A DNA stretch of 64,000 bases. Origin: a virus. The notes below the pieces were generated by a model. The model did no database searches. It saw only the letters and a list, made by a program, of their open reading frames with translations, and had not been told where the DNA came from. The stretch lies in IMG/VR virus record IMGVR_UViG_3300031857_000018, positions 62,001-126,000 of that record, one strand, 5' to 3'. The position numbers and the translations under genes are program-made. Shown piece by piece: positions 1 to 9,171 of this stretch (position 1 is the stretch's first letter; every line of letters starts with the position of its first letter).

Positions 1-195
1 TAATACTTCAATGTTTAAATATGATCCAGGGCGTAGATTTGTTGGATGTCCTCGAAGTTTGAACAAGTTCTTACCAGCAGTTAAGCGTGTAGGAAACTCG
101 GTAATTTGGAAGTAATCAGGTGATGTTAATGATGTATCTTCAAACCAAACCGGAACAAATTGTAAACCCTTATATACTGCTTCTTTACGTTTCAT
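1..195 (-). CDS. Hypothetical protein, N-terminal part only
   Basis: The open frame begins at ATG 195 and runs off the left edge, giving 65 residues starting MKRKEAVYKGLQF. A late-type promoter motif lies just upstream. I do not recognise the family. The conserved-looking stretch around residues 32-52 (PTRLTAGKNLFKLRGH) has no cysteine pairs, membrane segment or nucleotide-binding motif. Given the promoter it may be a virion component, but that is inference. Confidence 0.6.
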   Translation of the reverse strand, partial: MKRKEAVYKGLQFVPVWFEDTSLTSPDYFQITEFPTRLTAGKNLFKLRGHPTNLRPGSYLNIEVL

Positions 196-214
196 TCACT
201 GATATTCTTTTAAA

Positions 215-223
215 TATAAATAT
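215..223 (-). promoter_or_regulatory. Probable late promoter (ATATTTATA)
   Basis: The minus strand reads ATATTTATA about 20 nt before the ATG at 195. The same motif precedes many structural and tagged genes in this window. It overlaps the stop codon of the gene at 223-3363. Confidence 0.5.
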
Positions 224-3200
224 CAGTTGTGTGAAATCTGGCTGAATCCGTTTAGTTTGTTTACTTCGATTAAGTTGTCGACCATATCTCGCATTGAATC
301 GACGTGTGAAATGATTATGGAGAAATCAAATTTAATTCTGAAATAATCAAATAGATTAACTACTGCAGAAATATGTTCTGTGTCTAAACTTCCCCAACCT
401 TCATCAATTGCAATAAAATTAGGACGTGGTAGTGCTGATACATTGATAAGTGCTATGCGAATTGCAAGTGATGAAATAAATCGTTCCATACCGCTTGTTA
501 ATTCCAATGGCCAGAAATTATCTTCATCATAAATAATATACCCGTTGATATTCTTACCGTCGCTCTGAAGCACCATGTTAAAATCAACTACCTGATTCAG
601 CACATTGTTAATTTCTGCTTCAATCTTTGGCATTGCTTTTGCAATTAACTCGTATGGAACCCCATCACGTTTAACTGATTCTAGATAATATTCGTATGCT
701 TTGTATTCAGTCTCTAGTTGTTTGTATGTGTCTAATGACTCAATTGCTGTTTTCTTTGTGGTCTTAGCAACTTCAATTTTACCATGTTTACTACGAATTG
801 TGTCTGTAATTGTTTTTATTTTAATCGTAGCTGAATCAATTGATGTTTTTAACTTGTTAATTTTTTCATCAATTAGTTCATTATGTGTTATTGCAGTGGC
901 ATTAGCTTTAAATGATTCTTGACGTTCTAAACATGTTTCTAATTCTGATTCTCGAGTTTGTAATTCGCCTTCAATGATTTGAATTTGCAATTCTTGTTTT
1001 TCAATTGCTAAACGCTTTGTTTCATGTTTTTGTTTTAATATTGCTAATGCATTGGCATCTGTTCTAACATCTGAATATGTTGAAATTGTTGTTTTTAATT
1101 GTAATTGGGTCGCAGATAATTCAGTTAATATGTCTCTATCTGCAATAATCGTATTTTGTGCTTCAATTGCATTTTGTACGAAAACGTTAGATACACAGTA
1201 TTTACAGTTCGGATCATATTCATGGTCGGAAAGGTGATTAATTTTTTCTTGTTTTGCATTGATAATTCCTTGTTGTTTTTTAATACTCGAATCTATCTGT
1301 GCTAATTCCTTTTCGAGTTTTTCTAATTGTTGAAGTTTATCTGATAAGTCCGTTTCATTGTACTTGCGCTTATCTTTTTTAATGATTAAGTATTCACTTG
1401 TTAGTGTTTCTAAAGTCGTTTCTTCGGTTTCAATATCAGCTTGTAATTGTGATATTTTTTTAGTTAACTCAGTTTCAATTTTAGTTAATTCATTAATATT
1501 AGGCCCTGTATATGTTGTTGGCTGTTTTGTTTGAATTAAGTCTACAATCTCATTTTGATAATCATTGCGCTTTTCTTGCAATTCATCTTCTTGAGTTTCT
1601 AATGAAGTTATATCTTGTTGATTGTTTGAAATAATAGTATCTGCATCATTGATAATAACATCAAAATCTGTTTTCTTATATGATTTTAACTTACCAGCAG
1701 TCTCTTTAATTTCATCGGATGCTAACTGATAAAGCTGTTCGAATACCGTAATATCTAAAAACTGTGAAAGAAGATCTTTGCGTTCTCTTTGTGACTTTTC
1801 AATGAAGTTATTGTTGTCTGCCTGCAGTGAAAATGCAGTTAAAATGAAATCATCATAAGTTCCTAAATAACGGCGGATCGATTTGTTTGTGTCACTACGT
1901 TCTTCACCATTTAGGTTTTCTGTGTCAGTATAAAAATCTACTAGCACTTTAACGTGACCATTCTTCTGCTTGATTCCATTGCGTTCAATAGTGTAAGTAA
2001 CGCCGTTCATTTCAAATGTAAACTTTCCGCGGAATGAAGCCTTTTTATTGTTCAACACTTCATGTGCTTTGCCTGTTTTGCTGCACTTATCAAATATAGT
2101 GTATGTAATTGCATCAAGCAATGATGACTTACCAGATGTGTTTGCAGCAAACAACCCGCACACATCTTTCATGTTTTCAAAGTTAATAACATTGCCTTCT
2201 CCGTAAGAAAACATGTTATCAAATTCAAATTGAATTGGGTGCCAGGTCATGTGTCGTACTGACTCTACTGCAGGAAGTTTTGAGTTTATTGTGCGATTGA
2301 TATGACGAATTGCATCAGTTTCGTCTGCAGTAGCTTGTGGATAGTTCACGGAAATAAAATCTGTGATCAATGTATTTTGATATTCAACATCTCGTACATT
2401 TCCTATAGTAAACGATGATGTGGCGTTAGTGTTTGATATAGCTGCACTTCGTTGGATTGTGATATCTTGCACATCATATTTCTTGCGAATAGTAGCAATA
2501 AGTTTTTTCATGTCCGCTGCTGAGGTATCATTAAACTTGATACGAACTCTAGGTTTATTTGGCATACGATGTGGTGCTTTCACAATAGTAACACCTTCAA
2601 CTTCCAAAGTTACATATCCATAATCATTTTGTATTTCCACAAACTTTGCTTCACGACACGGCAAGTCCCACACCAAGATACCATGGTCTAATGCTTCACC
2701 GTGATTTTGTTGAATCAGTGATCCTGGGTATGCAATTGTCTTTGCGTCATTTAAGAACTGGGCTGGTTTATGAATATCGCCCAACAATGTAATATCATGT
2801 CCATCAAACAAATCAACACCTACATGCTCATTTGATATTTGATATCCAATATCTGTTTTTGCAGTGTTCACAGCACCATGGTGCATTGCAATTTTATATG
2901 CAGCATCGAATTGATTAGCACGAATATATTCGGTTGGTGCAACATCGACAGCCATATGATTAAACACAACTCCACCAATTTCAAACAAGCCGTTTTCTTT
3001 GATGAATATGATGTTTGGATTCTTAATAACATTGATAACCGGACTAATTGCGTCTGTGCGGTGCATGTTGTTCAGATTCATATCATGGTTACCAAGTATT
3101 ACTACGGTTGGAATCATGAAGCCATCAAAAAATTCAACCAGCATATCAACTAACTCCGGAGACATATCTAGTTTGCTATGCACGATGTCACCTGTTACTA

Positions 3201-3363
3201 CAGCAATACTTTCGCCGGTGCAATGTTGTGCGATATAATCAAACATGTTGCGAAACACTTCACGATATTCTCGGTGTCGTTTCAATGTACGAATATGCAC
3301 ATCTGAAATGTGAAATATTTTGTTGATTACAGTTTGTCCTGTGTCAATATGTTTTATGTCCAT
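223..3363 (-). CDS. Fused recombination nuclease/ATPase (gp47-gp46, SbcD-SbcC type)
   Basis: This single 1046-residue protein joins the two subunits that T4 encodes separately as gp47 and gp46. Residues 1 to about 300 are a metallophosphoesterase with SDVH (about 20), TGD (about 57), GNHD (about 91) and GDIH motifs. The rest is a Rad50/SbcC-like ATPase: a P-loop ending in GKSS near residue 410, long coiled coil, a CKYC zinc hook near 720, a LTSGMER signature near 957, a Walker B ending in DEGWGSLD near 985, and an ISH H-loop. In T4 this complex resects double-strand breaks for recombination-dependent replication. The first P-loop glycine is replaced by alanine (AANTSGKSS). It overlaps the upstream primase gene by 10 nt, so the two are probably co-translated. 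Confidence 0.93.
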   Translation of the reverse strand: MDIKHIDTGQTVINKIFHISDVHIRTLKRHREYREVFRNMFDYIAQHCTGESIAVVTGDIVHSKLDMSPELVDMLVEFFDGFMIPTVVILGNHDMNLNNMHRTDAISPVINVIKNPNIIFIKENGLFEIGGVVFNHMAVDVAPTEYIRANQFDAAYKIAMHHGAVNTAKTDIGYQISNEHVGVDLFDGHDITLLGDIHKPAQFLNDAKTIAYPGSLIQQNHGEALDHGILVWDLPCREAKFVEIQNDYGYVTLEVEGVTIVKAPHRMPNKPRVRIKFNDTSAADMKKLIATIRKKYDVQDITIQRSAAISNTNATSSFTIGNVRDVEYQNTLITDFISVNYPQATADETDAIRHINRTINSKLPAVESVRHMTWHPIQFEFDNMFSYGEGNVINFENMKDVCGLFAANTSGKSSLLDAITYTIFDKCSKTGKAHEVLNNKKASFRGKFTFEMNGVTYTIERNGIKQKNGHVKVLVDFYTDTENLNGEERSDTNKSIRRYLGTYDDFILTAFSLQADNNNFIEKSQRERKDLLSQFLDITVFEQLYQLASDEIKETAGKLKSYKKTDFDVIINDADTIISNNQQDITSLETQEDELQEKRNDYQNEIVDLIQTKQPTTYTGPNINELTKIETELTKKISQLQADIETEETTLETLTSEYLIIKKDKRKYNETDLSDKLQQLEKLEKELAQIDSSIKKQQGIINAKQEKINHLSDHEYDPNCKYCVSNVFVQNAIEAQNTIIADRDILTELSATQLQLKTTISTYSDVRTDANALAILKQKHETKRLAIEKQELQIQIIEGELQTRESELETCLERQESFKANATAITHNELIDEKINKLKTSIDSATIKIKTITDTIRSKHGKIEVAKTTKKTAIESLDTYKQLETEYKAYEYYLESVKRDGVPYELIAKAMPKIEAEINNVLNQVVDFNMVLQSDGKNINGYIIYDEDNFWPLELTSGMERFISSLAIRIALINVSALPRPNFIAIDEGWGSLDTEHISAVVNLFDYFRIKFDFSIIISHVDSMRDMVDNLIEVNKLNGFSQISHN

Positions 3364-4298
3364 ATCATTCCCATTTTAAGTTGCATTAACCGTTCAAAAG
3401 TTAATACATCGGTATCTTGTATAATTTCGTTGATTCGTTGAAAGCCTAGTTCTGCGGCATCTTTATCTCGCAGTTCTATAAAGTACACATTTAAGCCTTC
3501 TGACATAAATCGCTCTGCAATTTGAATTGCATTTTTCAATGCATCAGCATCCAAACAAATATAAATGTCTCGTACTCGTTCTTGTATGATTTTCTTTTGT
3601 AGTGCAGGTTGAATGATTTTTCCGAACAACGGAATTGCATTGCGTTTAATTGCGATTGCATCAAAACTTCCTTCACAAAGTATGATTGGTTGTGACCAAT
3701 TTATAAAAAGGTCAAACCCAATAATGTCTTTTGAAATTTTTGGATTCTTGTGTTTTTGTGTGTCTGATTTATAATATGCTCTAGACACAAAATAATTCAA
3801 TTGACCCATGGCATCATAGCTAGGAATAATTATTTTGCCGGAATACTCTCCAGACTCGCAAAATCCAATTCGATACTTGATGATATCAAATATAGTTACT
3901 CCGCGCTTTTTTAAATAATGCACGGCATTACGATAATCCGGAGATGTTTTAGGAATCCAAAGTGGTTTGTACTCAGCCGGCAATTGTATTGTTTCTACTT
4001 TTGTTGGAGCATCATTGTTTACACGATATCGAGATGATTCGATAATACGTGATAATTGTTCAAAACGTTCTTTAGGTAGATTGAGTTGTTTGAACAAAGT
4101 AACAATGCTACGACCTTTTTTATCAGATATCCAACAATGCCAAGCATTCTCACCGTTTGAATTAGTGTGAATATCAATTTCTAATTTTGGCTTGTAGTGA
4201 GAAACAAAAGGAGAGAAGAATGCAATGTTATTACCAGACGTAGGTTTACCTTTACCTAGTACTGATTCTAATAACTGTAATAACTTAATATTCTTCAT
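3354..4298 (-). CDS. DNA primase, DnaG/gp61 type
   Basis: The 314-residue protein has a Toprim domain with the EGSFDA motif near residue 209 and DAD near 250, the metal-binding acidic residues of DnaG-type primases. Length is close to T4 gp61 (342). In T4 this enzyme makes RNA primers for lagging-strand synthesis with the gp41 helicase. The N-terminal region resembles the zinc-ribbon domain in layout (HYKP...AWHCWISDKKG) but keeps only one of the usual cysteine/histidine ligand pairs, so zinc binding may be lost. The downstream recombination nuclease overlaps its end. Confidence 0.85.
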   Translation of the reverse strand: MKNIKLLQLLESVLGKGKPTSGNNIAFFSPFVSHYKPKLEIDIHTNSNGENAWHCWISDKKGRSIVTLFKQLNLPKERFEQLSRIIESSRYRVNNDAPTKVETIQLPAEYKPLWIPKTSPDYRNAVHYLKKRGVTIFDIIKYRIGFCESGEYSGKIIIPSYDAMGQLNYFVSRAYYKSDTQKHKNPKISKDIIGFDLFINWSQPIILCEGSFDAIAIKRNAIPLFGKIIQPALQKKIIQERVRDIYICLDADALKNAIQIAERFMSEGLNVYFIELRDKDAAELGFQRINEIIQDTDVLTFERLMQLKMGMIWT

Positions 4299-4486
4299 TA
4301 ATATAATATAAGTAATATACTGTACTAATCCAATAAATTATATTAATATAATAATAAATAATATTAGTTAGACACATACATTACATTTCTGGCCTAACGA
4401 TCGATTCAATACTGAATCAATCTATTAATTAATATGAATCATTAATTATCATAGAATGTATTAAAAATTTTTCACAAAACAAACCT
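4299..4486. promoter_or_regulatory. AT-rich intergenic region with promoter and inverted repeat
   Basis: No gene is seen in these 188 nt. The minus strand contains TTGGATTAG followed after about 15-20 nt by TATATTATA just before the primase start, which fits the early promoter pattern of this phage. A perfect 6-bp inverted repeat (GATTCA, 4 nt, TGAATC) lies at 4403-4418; its role is unknown. Confidence 0.45.
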
Positions 4487-4969
4487 TTATCCAAAAAAAG
4501 TTTTAATTGTCTTTGGTTCTTCGCCAGTCTTCAAACATTCCGTGAGCCAATCTGCGGGAATATCTTTCTTTGCAACATGTTTAATACCCAGCTTTAATGC
4601 ATAAGCTTCATATGTAGTTTTGCTACCTTTTGATATTTTTTGTTGGGGTGATTGGAATACCATACGAATATCTACACCGGGATTCGATGCTAGCACATGT
4701 TTCATTTTAAGACGATCGGCACTAGTCCATCGGCCTTTAGTTTCAATGTACATTAATTCACCATTCTTTTTAGTAAACACAAAATCTGGAGTGTATTTTG
4801 CTTTACGTTCTGGTACTATATAATTTAGTATTTCAGTTTCATAATTCAAAGGATATTCAGTAGTTTTTATTTGATCTGCTACTGTGTGTTCTAATCCTGA
4901 TTTATAACCGTATTTTAGCGCTGCAGCTCTTTTTGAGTTGCCAGAGCTATGATAATGATTTTTTGCCAT
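4487..4969 (-). CDS. Endonuclease I, T7-type Holliday junction resolvase
   Basis: The 160-residue protein follows the phage T7 endonuclease I pattern closely: SGLE near residue 27, YTPDF near 62 and IETKGRW near 76, matching the catalytic Glu, Asp, Glu and Lys of that PD-(D/E)XK nuclease. The C-terminal half also matches the family order (RMVFQ, KGSKTTYE, IPADWL). It should cut branched DNA such as recombination intermediates, a job done in T4 by the unrelated endonuclease VII. It sits next to the primase and recombination nuclease, which fits DNA processing before packaging. Confidence 0.9.
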   Translation of the reverse strand: MAKNHYHSSGNSKRAAALKYGYKSGLEHTVADQIKTTEYPLNYETEILNYIVPERKAKYTPDFVFTKKNGELMYIETKGRWTSADRLKMKHVLASNPGVDIRMVFQSPQQKISKGSKTTYEAYALKLGIKHVAKKDIPADWLTECLKTGEEPKTIKTFFG

Positions 4970-4982
4970 AACCTATTTCTTT

Positions 4983-5519
4983 TTACCAATCGACTAATAC
5001 CATGTTTCCGTCCCACATCATAACGTTGTCAGAACGAAAATCTAAATCTAAATCGAATTCTGGAATTTGAAGTTTATCTATATCTGTTTTTAATGTGTTT
5101 AAAAAATTATCAATTATCGGATTAATACTTCCAGCATCAGGTAAAAAATCAAATATTGAAACTTCGCCTCCTTCATCCCGAGCAAATGAAGCAAAGTCTT
5201 GCATAAATAAATCAATTTCTTTTTTTAACCGAGTTGGTAGTTCCGAAGCATTTGCCATTATGTACATGTTTTTACCATCAACATAATATACCGGTATAAA
5301 TGTAGTAAACTCATTGTATCTATCAACGATAATACTTGCTACTTCATATTCATCACGTTCTTTAGTAATCTTAAAAACTTTATCTTCTCTATCAATTTCA
5401 TAAACGCGACCGTTATCACCAGCACCAATTAAACGGAATTGTTTTTGTTGTATTTTGTCTAAACATTTCTGAATATCTGAATTTGATATTTCTTTTAAAA
5501 GTTGTTTTAATCGTATCAT
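4983..5519 (-). CDS. Tagged protein with kinase-like fold
   Basis: Residues 1-10 are MIRLKQLLKE, the recurrent tag described in the findings. Next comes a glycine-rich loop (LIGAGDNGRVYEI), a lysine in VFKITKE with a glutamate a few residues on, and near the C-terminus FRSDNVMMWDGNMVLVDW. That order resembles protein and small-molecule kinases, where the late motifs give the catalytic Asp, the Asn and the metal-binding Asp. The usual HxD/HGD histidine is absent (DLDF), so activity is uncertain. The protein ends right after the metal-binding Asp, shorter than typical kinases. If packaged and injected, it could modify host proteins as T4 Alt does; that is inference. Confidence 0.65.
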   Translation of the reverse strand: MIRLKQLLKEISNSDIQKCLDKIQQKQFRLIGAGDNGRVYEIDREDKVFKITKERDEYEVASIIVDRYNEFTTFIPVYYVDGKNMYIMANASELPTRLKKEIDLFMQDFASFARDEGGEVSIFDFLPDAGSINPIIDNFLNTLKTDIDKLQIPEFDLDLDFRSDNVMMWDGNMVLVDW

Positions 5520-5521
5520 GA

Positions 5522-7087
5522 TTACCTAGGAATTACATTGTTATTTAAGTCCATACGAACTAAGAAATTTAAATCTACATTTGCTGGTTTTTTAATTGGT
5601 TGTGCTAATTTTCCAATTGCTAACAATTGCCCTGCATCATCATACAATCCTATAGTTGTTATATACGGAGTAAATGTACTACTAGTAACAAATGAATGGT
5701 ATGTAATATCATTATCCGCCGTAAGAGTTGGATTCAATGACATATTAAAATCACCAGCATCTAATTTAACAATAACACCTAATTCATAAATTGTAACCGT
5801 GCTTTTATACTGAAAGGAAATAAAATCATTAACGGTATTATGAAATCGATAATCTGGAGTTGATACTATCGCGATTCCTTGTTTTGCAAAAATATTTCCT
5901 ACGTGATTAGTTTGAAGTAGTGTACCAGTTGTTAGATCCGGTGTGGCTAAAGATCCAATTTCTGCAAGAGATAGTGACTTATTAAATATTCTAACTTCAT
6001 CAATAACAGCTGTAAGATTTGATCCAGTAGTAGTATAACCTCCAATATACAATTTATCTGTGTTATCAATACGTGCTGATGCCGATAATGGTGATTGCGT
6101 ATTAATTAGTAATGGACTAGTAGCAGATGATTCTAACGCTCCATTTACATACAATTCAACCGAGCTGCCAGATTTTTGACAAATAAAGTGATTCCAGTTA
6201 GTTGTATTAAAAACAGATGATGTAATTTGTGTTTTAAATGTAGTGCTACCCGCTACAGAAAATACAATCTGATTGCTACCGCTCAATTCAATTCGGAACG
6301 GATATTGTGGAGTTAAACTACTAGATGCTTTTGTTGCAATTAATTGTGTTGCATTAGATGATCCGGAGAACCAAAAAGCAATTGCATAATCATGATCACG
6401 ATCATAAAATCCGTTTAAATCAGATTCAATATAACCAGCACCATCAAATTTAGCAGCTAATCCAACCGGTAAACTTGATATGTCGGCATCAGGTACTCCT
6501 GGTACATATGTTACTCCTGAACATACATATGGTACTCTGCTAGTATCGAAATATTCATTAAATCCTTCATACCACATCACCCCTGTAGCAAATGATGAAG
6601 TATCAATATCCACATTGTATAAATTGCCATATCGATCAGACTGAATGCCGCTACCAACATTATGTTTTATTTCAAATGATTTTGGTTTAACCGATTCTCC
6701 GTATTTTAATTGTGGTATAGAAAATATCGAAGCTGTTTGATACAAGTATTTATGTGTACGATTTAAATCTGTTGGACCTAGTGTGTTATATGGTTGATCT
6801 TTATATTTGTAAAATAACTGATTAACTGAATAATATGTTACAGTTTGCAAACTATCATCAATATTTTTTGCATCATTATATGTTAATTCGGTATCTAGAG
6901 CTGGTAATACATCTGAATATACTCCTTGTAATGGCAAACAACTCGAAGTAGCACTACCGGAGCCTATCACCCATTGCTTATAACTTTGGAACGGTGTTAA
7001 ACTAACATCAGAACTATTTATCTTTTTGAAAACAGTTGGATACACCCCTTGATATGTGTCAGTATTTGAAATTTTTGTTTCTGCCAT
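5522..7087 (-). CDS. Tail or fibre-associated protein with LamG-like domain
   Basis: The 521-residue protein has a laminin-G/concanavalin-like domain at about residues 205-380 (DYAIAFWFSG, then WNHFICQKSGSSVELYVNG, then AVIDEVRIFNKSLS), a fold often used for glycan binding. Its last 60 residues (YITTIGLYDDAGQLLAIGKLAQP) closely match the C-terminus of the next protein upstream (7150-8445). The shared C-terminus suggests a common attachment module on the virion. A host-surface binding role is plausible from the LamG domain and the position at the end of the baseplate cluster, but is not proven. Confidence 0.7.
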   Translation of the reverse strand: MAETKISNTDTYQGVYPTVFKKINSSDVSLTPFQSYKQWVIGSGSATSSCLPLQGVYSDVLPALDTELTYNDAKNIDDSLQTVTYYSVNQLFYKYKDQPYNTLGPTDLNRTHKYLYQTASIFSIPQLKYGESVKPKSFEIKHNVGSGIQSDRYGNLYNVDIDTSSFATGVMWYEGFNEYFDTSRVPYVCSGVTYVPGVPDADISSLPVGLAAKFDGAGYIESDLNGFYDRDHDYAIAFWFSGSSNATQLIATKASSSLTPQYPFRIELSGSNQIVFSVAGSTTFKTQITSSVFNTTNWNHFICQKSGSSVELYVNGALESSATSPLLINTQSPLSASARIDNTDKLYIGGYTTTGSNLTAVIDEVRIFNKSLSLAEIGSLATPDLTTGTLLQTNHVGNIFAKQGIAIVSTPDYRFHNTVNDFISFQYKSTVTIYELGVIVKLDAGDFNMSLNPTLTADNDITYHSFVTSSTFTPYITTIGLYDDAGQLLAIGKLAQPIKKPANVDLNFLVRMDLNNNVIPR

Positions 7088-7098
7088 GCTAGTAAAAA

Positions 7099-7130
7099 CC
7101 CTGCTATATTTAATAATAAATATAACAGGG
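7099..7130 (-). terminator. Hairpin terminator with a late promoter inside the stem
   Basis: On the minus strand CCCTG plus TATATTTA pairs with TAAATATA plus CAGGG (14-position stem with one mismatch, 4-nt loop) and is followed by TTTTT, a classic intrinsic terminator for the gene at 7150-8445. The stem itself contains the late motif TATATTTATT, placed correctly for the next gene at 5522-7087. Confidence 0.75.
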
Positions 7131-7149
7131 CTTAAATCAGAGTGTTATT

Positions 7150-8445
7150 TTAGAAATCTAGTTTAACACGTATAAGAGCTTCACGCTGGAATGATTTTAG
7201 CAATGGTTGACTTAATTTTGCAACCGCTAACAATTCTTGACTGTCATTGTATAATCCAACTGTGGTAACATATGTTTTAGGATCACCAACAAATGTAGAT
7301 TGTGCTAATTGACCAACACTACCAGTAACATAAGATGGATTGTTTGAGAAGTTGTATTCTGCATTTTTAATTCGTACAAAATAATGTGTGCTTGTTATTT
7401 TTTCAGAATTTCTTGCTAAAAATCCATATGGGTCAGATGTTTCAGGATCAGTAAATAATGCAGATCCAGAAATAGAACGGAACAATGTAAAGTGATTGTT
7501 ACCTTCAGAACTAGAAGATACATTCGTAGCAAATCCTAATTGTTGATCAAGCATTTTACCATCCAGTACTAATACTCCATGATCTGGATATGCTAATCCA
7601 TAATATACCGGCGATGCTGAATTATGTACTCCTGAATTTATAGAACCGGAGACTATGTTATAGATTTTTCCAGAATCACCAACGGTAGCCGATGCTAATG
7701 AAGAATCGTCAATTAATTTAATAACACGTGTACCGACAGTAACAGACCCAGTTGCATTCGATGTGCGAGTAGCAATTGATACTAATGGCAATTCAAAATT
7801 TCCAGCGTCTAAACGTTCTTTAAGTCGGTTTCTTTTAAAATTCACAATATAGATTGAATCTGTACTACCAGATCCAGCAGTTGTAAATCTTGAATCGTTA
7901 GGCTTTAATAAAAGCTGACGGTATTGTGAATATACTGCTTTTGATGGAGAGTCACTCAATGTACCTTGTGAATCAGAACCACTACCCAACGCATTACCAT
8001 ATGCTAATGAAAATTGCGTCGCAGCGCCTTCATTTGTAGAATCTTCTTGATACACATCAACATAATATCGGCGCTGAGATGTTGTTTGTGCAGATCCGGA
8101 TGCGTATGTAGTTAAACTAGCAATACCATCACTCCAAACACCTGCAGTAACTACTTCAGTTTGATTTGATATAACATCATTTAATTGGTCAAACTTTGTA
8201 AATACACGACCATTTCTTGCTAACACGGAAATTTGTTGCTGATTGGCAATTATTTCATTTGCTAATTGTTGAGCTAATTGTTGTACTTGCTCATTAATTG
8301 CGGTTGTATTAGTTTGGGCAGCACCATCTCTAACAGCTATATTATTTGCCGCTTGACTAACATTGATGGGAGATACATTTCCACGCCCCGTAGGAACCCC
8401 GCCGTGTTTGTCTTGTAGTTTTAAATATTTAATAAAATTGTTCAT
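7150..8445 (-). CDS. Structural protein, tail or baseplate periphery
   Basis: This 431-residue protein has a helical, Gln/Asn-rich N-terminal third (about residues 40-85, likely trimeric coiled coil) followed by Ser/Gly/Thr-rich beta sequence typical of virion proteins. It contains FKRNRLKERLDAGNFEL, and its last 40 residues (YVTTVGLYNDSQELLAVAKL) are shared with the LamG protein downstream. No enzyme motif is seen. Position after the baseplate genes and the shared C-terminal module support a virion role. Confidence 0.65.
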   Translation of the reverse strand: MNNFIKYLKLQDKHGGVPTGRGNVSPINVSQAANNIAVRDGAAQTNTTAINEQVQQLAQQLANEIIANQQQISVLARNGRVFTKFDQLNDVISNQTEVVTAGVWSDGIASLTTYASGSAQTTSQRRYYVDVYQEDSTNEGAATQFSLAYGNALGSGSDSQGTLSDSPSKAVYSQYRQLLLKPNDSRFTTAGSGSTDSIYIVNFKRNRLKERLDAGNFELPLVSIATRTSNATGSVTVGTRVIKLIDDSSLASATVGDSGKIYNIVSGSINSGVHNSASPVYYGLAYPDHGVLVLDGKMLDQQLGFATNVSSSSEGNNHFTLFRSISGSALFTDPETSDPYGFLARNSEKITSTHYFVRIKNAEYNFSNNPSYVTGSVGQLAQSTFVGDPKTYVTTVGLYNDSQELLAVAKLSQPLLKSFQREALIRVKLDF

Positions 8446-8460
8446 ATGTTATTTCTTTTA

Positions 8461-9129
8461 TTAGCTTGAAACTGCCGTTCCGGTTGTTACAGAAGTAACT
8501 TTTTTAACAGTTAAATTAATTGTTACACTACCACCTGTTTCATTACCAACAATAGTAATTGTCGCAGTTTTATCTTCCAAATATTGTGCTTTAGCAATAA
8601 CTCGGAATTCAAATCCTGCAACTGCTACACTTTGTGCATCTTCATTATCACCAATAAAACGAGGTATTGTAGGTAATACGGTATTTTGTAATGCTCTAGT
8701 TACCTGAATATCTGCTACGGTTGAATCAGACAAAATTGCAGTGTAACCTAAATTTGAGTTACCACCCTGCATGTTGCTAGTATTCGGTGTAATTGCTGCT
8801 CCATCTCCTGGTGCTAACAGTGTAATTGCAGTATTTCCAACAGTTACAACTGGTATATTAGTAGTTTGTTTTGGTAATGTAATTAATTTTGAACGCAATG
8901 CTTGTGTCTCATCAGGAATTGCTTCAGTGATTGGCATATTTTCAATAATTACACCGTAATAATTAGTTCCTAATGGATGATTTGGATTCCATAACGAATA
9001 ATCAATTTCATCATCACCTAATGCAAACTGAGTAATTTTAAATGCGTTTCCGCCTTTTGCTAATAATTCTCGGCCTTTAAGAGTTAAAATTGCATCAACT
9101 GTTACAGAACTATTATTTAAGTATCCCAT
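8461..9129 (-). CDS. Probable structural protein, baseplate/tail cluster
   Basis: The 222-residue protein starts MGYLNNSSVTVDAILTLKGR and continues with a region around residues 25-60 rich in hydrophobic and aromatic residues (FALGDDEIDYSLW). Its second half is Thr/Val-rich beta sequence, possibly an immunoglobulin-like fold. I do not recognise a T4 counterpart. It is preceded by a late motif and lies inside the structural run. Confidence 0.6.
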   Translation of the reverse strand: MGYLNNSSVTVDAILTLKGRELLAKGGNAFKITQFALGDDEIDYSLWNPNHPLGTNYYGVIIENMPITEAIPDETQALRSKLITLPKQTTNIPVVTVGNTAITLLAPGDGAAITPNTSNMQGGNSNLGYTAILSDSTVADIQVTRALQNTVLPTIPRFIGDNEDAQSVAVAGFEFRVIAKAQYLEDKTATITIVGNETGGSVTINLTVKKVTSVTTGTAVSS

Positions 9130-9148
9130 ATGTTTTATTCCTATTTTA

Positions 9149-9157
9149 TATAAATAT
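9149..9157 (-). promoter_or_regulatory. Probable late promoter (ATATTTATA)
   Basis: ATATTTATA on the minus strand, about 20 nt before ATG 9129, with an AGGAA ribosome-binding stretch between. It lies in the 42-nt gap after the 1192-residue protein gene. Confidence 0.55.
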
Positions 9158-9171
9158 GTTATGTTAAAAAA

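Noticed and set aside
2839-3238. Plus-strand frames inside the fused nuclease gene
   Set aside because: They lie within a fully conserved coding region on the other strand; length is expected by chance.
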